Notes: a model not told the origin generated them from the letters alone. Counted from the first letter of the stretch, positions 32,631 through 44,737 are shown. The stretch is DNA of 64,000 bases from Craterostigma plantagineum (GCA_027422505.1 JAPQWV010001127.1:1-64000); one strand, 5' to 3'. Translations and numbers: made by a program.

Positions 32631-34984
32631 TCATACATAATTCCTCAGGGCAAAGGTAAAACCACAGCCACAATAAACGCTAAGTTCTTCAATATCATCT
32701 ATTTTATGTCCTAAGTTCACCAGCTGAGGCTGAACTTGATCGAGTGCATCTCCAAGCCAAGCTGACCGTGTTCTCCCCAGCCCCATGTCATAACTCTTCC
32801 ATTATCTACACAAGATAAAAATATAAATATTATATTCAAGCAAGCCCAAAATAACAATAACGATGAAAACGAGGAAAAAAGAAGTGGGGACAATCCCTGT
32901 AATAATTATCTCACCTGTCACCAAAGCAGAATGTTCTGCACCTGAAGCTATCTGCACGACTTTAGTTTCCACGTGAATCTTCTGTAGTACTATAGCCGTA
33001 CGTTTAAATGGAGTGGAGAAAGCATTACACCATTACAGATTTTGTAATAAATCAAATTTTATGTTTTATTATTGCCGCCTAATTATTACCACATTCATCG
33101 CTCGTCGTAGACGCTTTCTTGGTATCACAGCGCGCTCCGTGACGATCGCCACCTAGGATGAACACTTGGCCATCTTCTCCTGCCAAACATTTATATATAT
33201 AATTCACATAATATCTGCTTTGTTGATGAACTAGAATACTGTAATAAGAAGATGCATACTTGTTAAGAGCAGAGCATGATTCCATCCCAAAGCAACATCG
33301 TTGATCAGCAAACCTTCGTTGAAATTTCGAGGTTTAGGTTCATCTGAAGCATAGCCGAACCCTCTTCCCCATGTATACAAGCTTCCATCATCTAGCAACA
33401 TTTTTATATACGCATATATACATACACAGCATAGTTAATATAAATATTTGGGATCTTCAAGATGGCAAAACTTAACTCACCACATAATGCTGCACTATGG
33501 TCTCCATTTGCGCTAACATTCGTGATTCTAAGATTACTCAACCCAGCCACCATCTGGGGAAGACTTGTTTTGTTGACTTTTTCGATCGACGTGCCAAGTT
33601 GACCACGCCTTCCAGACCCGAATCCAAAAATAAGATCTTCTGCACAACATTGCATAGTATAGTAATATGTCATGCATGGCTGAGCTATTTATTGGCTTTC
33701 TTGTTTTTCTTGCTAAGAATGAGAAAAAACGATCAGTTTAAGGTTTCAGGCAACTAACTACCTCTGAGCAACACTAGTGTATGGCGCATTCCACAAGCCG
33801 CTTGCTCGGCATGCTTAGTACTAAAATAAGAGACTTCTTTAGGACAAGAAAGTGATTTGTAATCCCCATGTCCTAGCTGACCAAACGTGCCATCTCCACA
33901 AGTAAAAATGGCACCATTGTCTAAAAGTTTCAGGCAACGTTCAATCAACAAGGAGTACAGAAAAAAAGGCAAACGAACTGAAGTTTAATATTAAGAATCA
34001 CAAAAAAAACTAAAAAGAGTTTGTGAGACCTTAAGCTCCTCAAAAACATATTTCGAGAAAATTCGAGGTCAAACCTAACCAGAAACAAATGCAGAATGAT
34101 TCCATCCAGCAGAAGTGTGCCTTATGGCTACGCCTTCGAAAGCTTTATTGTCTTAGGTTGCAAACTGTTAGCCATTTCACCATGTCCCAATTGACCAGAT
34201 GTACCTCTTCCCCATGTTATAATACTTCCACCTAACAATTAAGGGAAAGAAGAAAAGGGTGTCCCCAAAACATGTATGGTTAATCAGCAATGGGAAATAA
34301 AATTTTAATCTACCCCACTTATACATGTCAAAAACTGACATTGCCGTCAAAAGCGGTATTTAACTCTGCAAAGTTGATCAGCAATATTCAAGCGTATGCC
34401 ATCCTCAAGTGAAGATATTCAAGCAGAAGCAAAAAGTATATGCGAAACATCGATTTATCACAATTATAAGAAGCAATTATTAGTATTGGTGCAATCAATT
34501 CAAACACCTTCAATCTTATCTGAACCCCACCCTCGCCAGCACAGTAGTTCATAACCTCAAGAATCACTGTATCAAATTTCATGGTACAAAGCTATCAAGG
34601 AACAATTTCTACTTCAACTTGCATCCATCAAACCCACAAAAAATATCGTCATCAACAAATCAGAATACGCAATTAAATATTACCATCGCATAGTGCGATG
34701 ACATGTGCACCTCCACAAGACAGAGAAGTGACACGACACGAGGAAGAACAAAAGGAACTGATGAGCTGTGGGGTTAGTTCATCTTCGAGCTTGGCCGTTG
34801 CTAGCTGCCCTTCGCTGCCCGCACCCCAACTCCATATTTCTTGCTTCGCTTTATTACCGTTGGCTTCTTTTAGTCGTTTTTGCTCAGAATCTTGTACCCT
34901 CTTTTGTTGTACGTCTTCCATACTTTGGTCGGTGTTTTCTTTCCGGCTTATTAGTCTCGCGTGATTGTCCAAAGGCGCTTTCAA
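32631..34984 (-). CDS. RCC1-repeat (seven-bladed propeller) protein, UVR8/RUG-like
   Basis: Eight exons on the minus strand: 34984-34684, 34231-34081, 33920-33762, 33639-33481, 33391-33260, 33179-33090, 32981-32915, 32805-32631. Nearly every exon opens with one RCC1 blade motif: WSWGAGSEGQLA, ITWGRGTSGQLGHG, FTCGDGTFGQLGHG, FGFGSGRRGQLG, YTWGRGFGYASD, FILGGDRHG and MTWGWGEHGQLGLG, i.e. seven blades. The N-terminus has a charged helix before blade 1. RCC1-family plant proteins act in photoreception, RNA splicing or GTPase exchange; which applies is unknown. Two one-base contractions (AAAA to AAA near 34140, GGG to GG near 32750) break the frame; with them restored the exons total 1236 nt (411 residues). 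It converges on the PTST-family gene, 255 bp apart. Confidence 0.85.
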
Positions 34985-35100
34985 CGTTTGGCATTTATGT
35001 TTGAATGATTCGATCCAATTTGGTTAGGTTGGCTAATAATTAGTCGGAATAATAATCATTACACGTTTCGTTAGTGACTCTATATATGCTATCATGTTAA

Positions 35101-35827
35101 GGGGGTGATTGTTTCGATTGATCCAGCATCACCGTGATACTCGCACCACCGTCATGTGAGTATCACCGTGATGTGATCAAGGTGATATATCATCATCGCG
35201 TTTGTTTTGGGGTGATATTTCATTCCGCATATCAAGGTGATATTGGAATATTATGTTTGATTAATTACGGTGATGTGTGGGGTGATATTGCATAAATGAC
35301 ATACTTAACCCTACGTATATCATATAAGTAATGTATATTAATATTTTTATGTTGAGATGATATTTATGTAATAATGATCAATTGTTTTACTATCGAGTTG
35401 AATTTTTTAAGCATTAATTATAAGTCAATTAGATAATTATCAATTTATTTATATTTTTAATTACTAAATGTGTTTTTAGAAATAAAAGTTAAAAGAAAAT
35501 GGGTAATATTGTCCAAATAAAAAATTTCAAATATCATCTCATCACCGTATGTTGGATCACCTAGCTTTCTGGGGGTGATCTAAAAATTAAAATATCACCC
35601 CACTTTGATAACCTAGGTAATCCTTCATTACGGTGATGAGTCATCACCTATAAAAAATAAACACAGTAATGAGGAGGTGATGTGAAGATCACGTTGATAT
35701 AAACCAAACACATCAGACGTCGTTAGTTAATCCTATCAACAAACACCACAAAAAACTCATACCATCATTATATAAAGCCAACTTAAACTAATAACATCTA
35801 AACTCATCCCTCCAACCAAACGGACTC
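35101..35827. mobile_element. Tourist/Harbinger-like MITE, 727 bp
   Basis: Bounded by TAA at 35098-35100 and 35828-35830. The opposite arm of the inverted repeat reads straight through this site (ATCATGTTAAGC...), which proves insertion. The interior is rich in GTGATATT / TCACCGTGAT text in both orientations and can fold back. TAA duplications fit PIF/Harbinger. Confidence 0.7.
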
Positions 35828-35894
35828 TAAGCCTTTTATCGAACACACAACATCACACACTTATGCAATATAGCGTATAGTATAAATTTTTCTA

Positions 35895-36679
35895 GGTCAT
35901 CTCCAACACTTTCCCTATGTTTAGAGTTGAAACAGTCTAATTTCTCAATCTATACAGTTTAACCAGTGCTGTTGGACTCCAACAGCTCCCTCTATATTCT
36001 TCTCTATACTAATAATTAATTTTCATATGCATCGACATGAATTAAAAATAATAAATATGTGTAAATTACATAATGGATTAATTCCTTCTATACAAAATTA
36101 TTCATTCCTTTTTCTCTGAATTTTAATTATAATAAAATTATTCTATTGAATGCAAAATAATTATAAATAATTTACTCCTAATATATTATTCTGAAATATA
36201 ATTATGAATGCATGAATAATTTATTCTTAATATGTTATTCTGTAATTATATCGACATATTGCAGTAGGAGAACATTGCAATTTTCATTAATTTCCCCAAC
36301 TTAGGGCTATAATTGTAATTTCGGTTTTTTCCCTAATTTTTCTGTCATCGTCATCCGCTCCTGTCTTCTTCCTCATCTGTTCATCGTCTGTTTCATTCCC
36401 TCCTTTTCTTCTTCTTCTCGAGATAATTGGAAGGTTCGAATTCATTTATTGACAAAATATCAACATAAGACTTAAGAGAGAGAATACTACAAATATTTGA
36501 GATTAAAGAACAAAAAGAAAATTGATAAAAAAAGCTTTAGCGTTAAACAGTGACCCTCTAACCATGGCGGGACACTGTAGCGTTCGCCATAAATGGCGTG
36601 GCGTTTGGTGATCCATTGGAGATGTTTCCACGCCATAGAGAGCGTTGAACGCCAGCAATAACGGACCGTTGGAGATGCT
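35895..36679. mobile_element. Harbinger-like MITE, 785 bp
   Basis: Ends GGTCATCTCCAAC and GTTGGAGATGCT are imperfect inverted repeats flanked by CTA (35892-35894 and 36680-36682). The other arm of the inverted repeat lacks it. The 3' half contains AATGGCGTGGCGTTTGG-type repeats typical of the 'GCATCTCCAAC' MITE group in plants. Confidence 0.7.
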
Positions 36680-37881
36680 CTAAAAGAACTAAGATATTGT
36701 CACTATAAGGTGGGAGCCCTTAAAGCAAGATATGATCTGCTGTAGATCCATCCCTGATCAATGATGATCTGCTTCATGTTTGCGATCTCGCTTACGAATA
36801 ACGAGACAATGTTACGAATAACGAGACAATGTTATGAACGGTAACCTTGCTTACGAAAACGAGATCACCTCACGGCGTCGTGCTTAGGGATCTAACGGTT
36901 TCTGTAGAAACTCAAGTATGAGATCGAGATTACGTGATGATTATTGTGATCAAGATCCATTGGATCTAACATTTTGTATCAAATCTTTTGTTGATTCGAT
37001 ACATAGATCGAACGAGTTTCTAATTACCCTTAGAAAATCGACACCCGTGTTCTTCGTCGTTGATGTCTCTTACGGTGACCTCACACTCAGTAAGTATCCC
37101 AAGATCTTCAGGTTGATGTTATATCTAAGACCATGATTATCATAACCAAGTTTGTAAGAACTAAGAGTCATTTGTGACAAGTAAGAGTTGTCACTAGTTT
37201 CTTCATCGATCGTCTCTTAATTTTGTCTGAGCGATAGAGATGATACGTGGTTTCTTCTCCTTCTCATGAACATCTCTTAGTTTCGACGTGCACGTGAAGA
37301 TTGAGCTATTTCTTTGCCTTTTTAATTATATGGCTCCAAACGATGTTGAGAGCATCACTTGAGCAATCGACATGATGATTAGCCCATGTAATGTCATGAG
37401 GCTTTACCTTTGTTTTTGCAATGAAACACTATCTCCTTGCCGACAACTTCATGGCTTCACATCACTTTAGATGAGTCGTAAATTTTTCATTTGTTTCATC
37501 TCATGATGTTGACCTTACTACTACTATATGAGAGAGATGATAACGAAGGAATGACATTATTGAGTGGCTAAGATGCGTTGCCCAGGACTATAATTAATAA
37601 GCTGCTATAAATGCATTCGTGAGTCACATTTGACATTTTGGTTCTTCAATAAATTCATATAGTAATATTATAATATTATTTATAAAAAAAACAATTGAAA
37701 ACATTGCTTAAAATCAGACGTCTTACTCACTGATTCATGACATGATTATTAAATGTTCAATTCCATATTAATTGTTACCTAATAATGGTCACATTGCTTC
37801 GGCCATTATTCAATTCTCATGTGAATGATTGATAGCTATGTAATTAAGAGTATTTAATAGTATACTACATGGTGACTATAA

Positions 37882-38329
37882 TGTTGGCGTGGGCAGCGGA
37901 CCCGGTCGAATAATACCGCGGCTAAGTATTTGAACAATTAAAGATAAAAGTGTGGACACCGAGATTTAACGTGGAAAACCCCCAAACAAATCGGGGTAAA
38001 AACCACGGCAAAGAAGGAGAATTCACTATAGGGAAAATACAGGAGTTACAACTTCTCAATCTATAAAGGAGAAAACCCTCAATATCTCTCTTTATAGTCG
38101 GAGAAAATACCCGACAAACTCTATTATTTTCCCTCTATTTTTCCTCTCTCACATCGATCCCTCTCTTCTCTCTTGGGATGATCCTGAACTGATCTGTCGA
38201 TGGCCTTTATAGGCAAAAGTGGAAATGGGAACACAAATAGAAAAAACCAACGCACACCTTGAAAAGCAACGCCCACGTGAATATTATTTTGGTTTGCTTA
38301 TTTGACTTTTCAAACCGACCACTCCGACA
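37882..38329 (-). repeat. 3' LTR of E
   Basis: Plus-strand reading TGTTGGCGTGGGCAGCGG ... CACTCCGACA. On the minus strand it is preceded by the PPT-like AAGTGGGAGAT at about 38330-38340. Confidence 0.93.
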
Positions 38330-38514
38330 ATCTCCCACTTGAAGATTTGATTGAGGATCAATCAGATCTTCACACCATTCTTTCTCCCTTGCCATTCATG
38401 TTGCTTACGTCTCCGCTAGGCCACATGAGGAACGACACCAAACGAAACTTGTCAGTGTGACCGCTTTCGTTAAGAAATCTGCTAGGTTATCTTTCGTATG
38501 AATTTTCAGCATGT

Positions 38515-39021
38515 CTATCGTGCCCTCTTCCACTTTCTCTTGAACAAGTGATACTGGACTCGTATGTGCTTTGACCTGGAATGAAAAGCTGGATTCCTTG
38601 CGAGATGCAAGGCACTCTGACTGTTACAGAACAGAGGAATATTCTCCTGTTCGTACCCGAGTTCCTCCATGATCATTTTCAACCATACCACCTCTTTACT
38701 TGCCTGCGTAGCTGCAACATATTCTGCTTCAGTTGTTGACGTTGCGACAACGGACTGAAGCTTCGATACCCAACTTACGGCTCCGCCAGTAAGAGTGAAC
38801 ACATATCCCGTGGTAGATTTGCTCTTGTCAAGATCACCTGCATAATCAGAGTCAACGTACCCTCTGACAGTAAAGTCTGCTCCCCCATAACATAATGCAA
38901 CATCTGAGGTTCCTCTGATATATCGTAGGATCCTCTTCACCGCGCTCCAATGCTCTTTGCCCGGATTCGCCATGTACCGACTCACTACTCCACTGCATGG
39001 GCAATGTCTGGTCGTGTACAA
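38515..39021 (-). pseudogene. RNase H domain of E
   Basis: Open 168-residue frame with KRILRYIRGTSDVALCYGG, GYVDSDYAGDLDKSKSTTGY, TSTTEAEYVAATQASKEVVW and HSRSKHIRVQYH. All usual copia RNase H blocks are visible; the C-terminal end is frameshifted near 38515. Confidence 0.9.
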
Positions 39022-39690
39022 ATCATCGCGAACATAAGACTTCCCACCGCTGATGCATACGGTACTCGAGACATCTCCATCCTCCCTTCTTCACTGCTAG
39101 GACTCATACTTGAGGATAATTTGAAATTAACAAGAAGTGGGGTAGAAATTGGCTTACAATCTTGCATATTGAAGCGTCGCAAGACCTTCCTCAGATAATT
39201 CTTCTGCAAAAGCCAAATCTTCTTGTTATTTCTGTCTCGGTAAATTTGCATCACTAGAATCTTGTTTGCTGGTCCCAAGTCCTTCATTTCAAATTCCCTG
39301 GCCAACTGTGCCTTGAGTTCTTCAACACGATCTTTGTTGGGGCCTGCTACCAACATGTCGTCAACATACAACAGTAGTATGATAAAATCATTTCACCAAA
39401 CCTCTTGAAATATGCACAAGGGTCTGCATTTAATCTTGTGTATCCAAGGCTCATGATGGAGGAATCAAATCTCTTATACCAACACCTCGGCGCCTGTTGA
39501 GACCGTATAGAGATTTGTTCAACCTGCAAACCAAGTTCTGTTTTTCTTTGTCTAAACCTTCCGGCTGGAGCATATAAATCTCTTCTTCAGATCTCCGTGA
39601 AGAAAAGCCGTCTTCACATCTAGTTGTTCTAGATGTAGGTCGAATGTAGCACACATCGACAGGAGTACCCGAACAGTCGTCAATCGAACC
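38985..39690 (-). pseudogene. Reverse transcriptase of E
   Basis: Catalytic box YVDDMLVAG at about 39345-39371, then AREFEMKDLGPANKILVMQI and RPDIAHAV. The N-terminal part (LQPEGLDKEKQNLVCRLNKS, about 39530-39590) is in another frame. The RT is otherwise recognisable over its full length. Confidence 0.88.
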
Positions 39691-39879
39691 ACAGGTGAGA
39701 ATATCTTATTGAAGTCGATGCCTTCTTTCTGAGCGTAGCCTTTACCACCAGTCGTGCACGAAAGCGCTCTGGTGCTGCTTCAGAATAATCTTGTTCGACA
39801 GACTTCCCTTTCACCTGAATAGTCGTAGTCTCTGAACTTCCCTTTGTAGTGCTGTCATTTCCTCCGATTATTTTATCTT

Positions 39880-40500
39880 CTAAAAGATAACCTCCCTGCT
39901 GATGACAACCTTGTGGGCAATGGGATCCCACAGGCGATACCCCTTCACACCATCAGCATACCCCAGGAACAAACACTTCATGGACTTCGGATCCAGCTTC
40001 ATAGTTTCTTGGGCGTTGTACATCACGTACACAAGACTTCCAAATACATGGAATTTGGAATAATCCGCTGGCTTTCCGGTCCACATCTCCATCGGCATCT
40101 TCTGATCAATTGTCGTTGACGACGACCGATTGATCAAGTAGCAGGCGGTGTTGACTGCTTCTGTCCAGTATGATTTATCCGGACCTGCAGCTCCCAACAT
40201 GTCTCTTGTCCTCTCCAACAGAGTCCTATTCATCCGCCCCGCCACTCCATTCTGTTGTGGAGTATACGCCGTGGTACAGTGCCTTTTGATGCCTTCTCTT
40301 TTACAAAAGCTATCAAAATTCCGGCTAGTATATTCTCCTCCATTATTAGTCCTCAATTTTTTTTTCCGTCTGTCAGCGTGGCTGGTTTTCCATCGATAGC
40401 CTTCAGACAACCGTCCTTCCTCAAGATCGCCTTTATCTTTAATTTCCACAGTGAGAAGTTTCTCCCGTTGAATTTTCGATATCAAACTTTGCCGCCATAA
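39880..40500 (-). pseudogene. Gag-start / integrase fusion of E
   Basis: Near 40490 a typical gag start (MAAKFDIE, then FNGRNFSLWK after a one-base shift, ILRKDGCLKAI) runs to about 40375. It joins without spacer the integrase text LRTNNGGEYTSRNFDSFCKR, AYTPQQNGVAGRMNRTLLE and FLGYADGVKGYRLWDP. The open frame spans 201 residues across the junction. About three-quarters of gag, all of the protease and the first half of integrase are missing. Confidence 0.85.
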
Positions 40501-40674
40501 TTTCTGCTCAGTCGTGAGTGATACCTCCGACGGGGTTGCAGCAGATATTATTGAACTCGCACCGTCTTTTCGTCACCGTAACAAGGGCAGTATAATATCT
40601 ATTATTTTCTGATGTGGAGGGTCCACGTTAGTGGCAACCACAGAGCATACGATAAATAGATATATAAACCTAAG

Positions 40675-40690
40675 CTCGGCTCTGATACCA
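40675..40690 (-). promoter_or_regulatory. Primer-binding site of E
   Basis: Minus-strand TGGTATCAGAGCCGAG, two bases from the 5' LTR. tRNA-Met type. Confidence 0.92.
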
Positions 40691-40692
40691 AT

Positions 40693-41143
40693 TGTTGGCG
40701 TGGGCAGCGGACCCGGTCGAATAATACCGCGGCTAAGTATTTGAACAATTAAAGATAAAAGTGTGGACACCGAGATTTAACGTGGAAAACCCCCAAACAA
40801 ATCGGGGTAAAAACCACTGGCAAAGAAGGAGAATTCACTATAGGGGAAATATAGGAGTTACAACCTCTCAATCTATAAAGGAGAAAACCCTCAATATCTC
40901 TCTTTATAGTCGGAGAAAATACCCGACAAACTCTCTATTATTTCCCTCTATTTTTCCTCTCTCACATCGATCCCTCTCTTCTCTCTTGGGATGATCCTGA
41001 ACTGATCTGTCGATGGCCTTTTATAGGCAAAAGTGGAAATGGGAACACAAATAGAAAAAACCAACGCACACCTTTGAAAAGCAACGGCCACGTGAATATT
41101 ATTTTGTTTGCATATTTGACTTGTCAAACCGACCACTCCGACA
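40693..41143 (-). repeat. 5' LTR of E
   Basis: 451-bp partner of 37882-38329. Differences include several one-base homopolymer length changes (CCTTTATA against CCTTTTATA; CACCTTGA against CACCTTTGA). Confidence 0.93.
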
Positions 41144-41401
41144 TATAAATTGATGATCATGCCGTGAATTAATTTGTTTCGTTTATGCTAATAGTGGTTT
41201 TGTTAGTATAAGGATCTTTTATCGGCACGATGCAGGTAATGTCAGCTAACGTGATAACATAATATTTTGTTAGTGAAATGACACATTTAAGTTTAAATGT
41301 AAAAGATATACATAATTAAAATCACGTGGTTCATGTTTATTGTTTTGGTATATGGTCCCAAAAGAATATTTCAATTTGAATAGATAATACTTAAGAAACT
41401 G

Positions 41402-43158
41402 TGATACCCGGGTCCCACGAGTAAGTTGGCCAATAAATTTGCATGCATATTATGTGCTTATGCGATTGCACAAATACATGTTTATTTAACTATGTGCTAT
41501 TATGTGTTCTAACTTAATAGAAAATTTAATTGAGACTAAGAAGAAATTTCATAAGAGCTAGTATGAGAAATTTAAAACTATATGATGTTTAAGATAATAG
41601 AGTAAATGGCAAAGGAAATAAGAATGAATTTGAGATTTAGAAATCTATGTAAATTCGATTAGAGGTAAAATATAGCATAATAATATTATAAGGAAAAGAT
41701 TTTAAACTTAAGGTTCTATTCTATGTGTAACGTTCGAAACCTTAACCAAAAGGTGAACTATTTAATACTAAAATCGGGATATACTTGGAATTGGAAGAGA
41801 AGACCAAGACTTAGAACTACTATAGAATTCGATGACTTATCATTAAAGGGGAACTTATATAATATTGTAATATTTATTACTTGATATCTAGATAAACATG
41901 GTTAACAAAGGGACTAACGTCATTTGTAAATTTGGACATAGTGAACCAAAGATAGTGAAATAAAACATCACATGTCATACTAATTTCACGAGTTGACCTA
42001 ATTTAACGAATTTCTTTTTAAAATAAATACCACTTAAAGAGTTCGAAAACTTAGACAGTATAATAAATTAAACAAGTACACTGATCTTTCAATTTTATGC
42101 TTAAGGTCGTGAATTAGGAATCTTCACCGGACCAGTAGCTAATAATCTACGGACGACAGTAAGTGGGAATTCCACTACAACACATAAAATAAATTATGTG
42201 TACATATTTATGTGATTATCTGTTTCTGTGGAATTATATGAATTACCTGTTATGTGATATGGCATGTCAAATATTTTGTACTATTCACGTATGCATTTCC
42301 ATGTGCATGCACGAGTTACACAAAAGTTATGAGATGTGAGCATGCATAGTGTATGGTCACCTGTGTGCGAAGAATACTTGCCGATATAGACATTTGATGT
42401 CGACTCGAAGTTGAGTCAAATCTACTTCTACATACACACCATGACGGGATGTAAGCCGTCGAATATATGTATTGAATATTGAATGTAGCGGAAAGAAGAG
42501 ATTTGGCTTGAATTACCCGGTAAATAGCAACCCTGTTAACTGGTGTGGGCACAGCCGGTGACCTGGGAAGGCAACCGCTAGATAGATTGGCAACCAGTAA
42601 ACGACTGCCTAGGGGAATACCCTAATGTAGGTCCACCTGGAGTAGACCATTATTATATTTATCCTTATTGGATTGAGCTCAGGATGGTGCGCGTAGCAAG
42701 TTAGCGAGGGCCCTAAACGTGAGAGAAAATGCGAATGAGATATCAGGATTAGAAAGCATTGGCGCGGATGCCTTTGCAAATTACGACACGTGCACGACAT
42801 GCATAATTTACACTTACAGAGCTTTATAGCTCATCCCATGTTTTTATGCGTTGTAGGATCACGCGATCACGGTATGTGATCTTCTGATGGCAAGACCAAC
42901 TTTTGAAGCTTCAGGGACTTTTGAGGGTGGAGTGTGTACATGGATGCGACCTATGTAGCGGGCGCTAGGGTTTCTTTTGCTGCGTCTACGTACCCGTCCT
43001 ATGTAATTAGAGTTGGGAGAATATTTTGATTGTCCAGGATGATTTTCCTTTATAGAAAAGGAAAAAATTTATACGTATTTTCGGATAACTTTACTATGAG
43101 TACTTAGATAGGCATGCGAATTAGGAATAAAATAAGTAGTAGAACGCGGGGCGCCACA
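41402..43158. repeat. Solo LTR, Ty3/gypsy chromovirus (Tekay-like), about 1.76 kb
   Basis: Ends TGATACCCGGGTCCCAC and AACGCGGGGCGCCACA are the style of plant chromovirus LTRs. The right half has the typical phrase order (GATCACGCGATCACGG..., GGGACTTTTGAGGGTGGAGTG). It occupies the exact apex between the two inverted arms. I found no clean target-site duplication, so the call rests on termini and internal text. Confidence 0.6.
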
Positions 43159-44737
43159 CCACAGTTATACTTTTTCATCGGATCAAGCAAGATACTGAGC
43201 TAACATGAATTTTGGCAATTGATTCGTGACAATGAATTTATTTAATTATAGTTTGTTTTTTCTTCAGCCAAACGTTGATGTGGCAAATTATATAAATTCA
43301 TAAACAAACCAAACATAATCGTAATTTCGTTAGTACATGCATAATATTATGTTGCCGCGTTAACCAACATAACCTGTATTATGCCGATAAAAGATCATTT
43401 TACTAAATAAAACATTATGTATAAACAGATCAAGTAATGAAGGCACATAATTAATTCACGGCTTGACCATGAGCTTACTATGATCGGCACTTAAGTTTTG
43501 TATTTATTTAACCATGAAGTAATATTATTAATACTCTCAATTACATGAACTACCAATCATGCACATTAGAATCGAATAATGGACCCAAACAATGTGACAT
43601 TATTTGGTAAAATGTAATTATACATTTAATAATCATGCCATGACTCAATTCAATGAGTAACATGTCGACATTAATCAGTTATTATTATATGAATTTGTCT
43701 TATTTGAAAAGTCAAACGTGACTGACAAACGCACTCATGGCCAGTCAATAATGTCATTCCTCACTTCTTAATAATCTTTCTCATAGAGAAGGAAGATCAA
43801 CATCATGATGAAAAAAATAATGAAATTTGTGACTCATCAAAAGTGATATGAAGCCATGAAGGCGGCAAGGAGGATTATGTTTCATTACAAAAACGATTTC
43901 TCACAAATCTCATAGGTAAAGCCTTATCATCATTACAAGAACAGGCTATTGCATTCATCATCATATCGACTGCTTAAATGATGAAGAACGTAGTGACGAC
44001 TCATAGTTCTCAGAAGCTTGTTATAATAATCATGGTCTTTACCATCAATCGGAAGATTGAGGTGTAACTCCGGTGAGGTAATCGTAAGAGACATCACATG
44101 ACGACGAAGAACACAAGGTCATTATGTGAGCGTCGAATTCCAAAATGTAATTACAAAATTCATTCCATCTATTGACCGAATCAACAAATGCTTTGATACC
44201 AAATGTTAGATCTGATGGATCTTGGTCACGGTAGCCATTAGGTAATCTCGATCCTATACTCGAAACTATCACCATAACCTTTAGATCCCTAAGTACGAGG
44301 TTGTGAGGTAGTATTATTTCATAAGCGAGATTACGACTGTGTTTGCGAAAGCGCACATTGATCGTAGCTTGGTCTCAATCAAGCGAGATCATTACCGTGA
44401 AGAGTATCTAATACGATCGAAATGAGTTTAAACTAATGATTATTTCCACCGATCGCAGACATCCATGACCGTCGAGACATAATCTTCTCCCCTTTCACTC
44501 TACGGATGTTCATGTAGACCCATGTACTTCTTTAAGGGCCCCTACTGATATTGACAATGTATATTCGATCGTCAGGAACGTTTGTAATATACGCTATTGA
44601 ATGGGTGTGTGATGTTGTAGTGTACGTTAAAATGCTTAACATGATAGCCTGTATATAGAGTCATTGGGGAACCGTGTCGTTAAATGTAGAGCAATAGACG
44701 GGACCAAACAAGTTAGTGTAATGATTATTCCGGGCAA
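43159..44737 (-). repeat. Right arm of the 1.58-kb inverted repeat
   Basis: Uninterrupted arm. On the minus strand it reads GAATAATCATTACAC ... CAACATCACACACC ... GGGCCCTTAAAG ... ATCTAACA then TT and TGGTATCAAAGC (44190-44201) ... CATGATTATTAAATGT ... GATCTTTTATCGGC. ATCTAACA-TT-TGGTATCAAAGC looks like an LTR end followed by a PBS, so the arm may be an LTR-plus-leader fragment. No coding domain was recognised after the PBS. Confidence 0.75.

Larger units (their letters stand above)
37882..41143 (-). mobile_element. Element E: internally deleted Ty1/copia with both LTRs and TSD
   Basis: Full insertion of 3262 bp with LTRs of 448 and 451 bp differing at only about a dozen positions and a perfect TATAA duplication (37877-37881, 41144-41148). 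Inside, a short gag start is joined directly to the second half of integrase, then RT and RNase H follow; protease and most of gag are gone. The near-identical LTRs mean recent arrival, so it was mobilised in trans or deleted after insertion. Confidence 0.93.
35038..41401 (+). repeat. Left arm of a 1.58-kb inverted repeat, interrupted by three insertions
   Basis: After removing MITEs 35101-35827 and 35895-36679 and copia E (37882-41143), the pieces 35038-35100, 35828-35894, 36680-37881 and 41144-41401 form about 1.59 kb. They match the reverse complement of 43159-44737 throughout, e.g. GAATAATAATCATTACAC, CAACATCACACAC, CATGATTATTAAATGT, GGATCTTTTATCGGC. Each arm contains a tRNA-Met PBS-like string (TTGTATCAAATC at 36974), hinting that the arm was once LTR plus leader of a retroelement. 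Confidence 0.8.

Noticed and set aside
34698..35004. Plus-strand Cys/Ser-rich ORFs as a small secreted peptide gene
   Set aside because: They overlap exon 1 of the RCC1 gene in antisense and have no signal peptide or start context of their own.
36918..37136. Conserved ORF in both arms of the inverted repeat as a gene
   Set aside because: Similarity with 44045-44356 is due to the inverted repeat; indels do not respect a reading frame.
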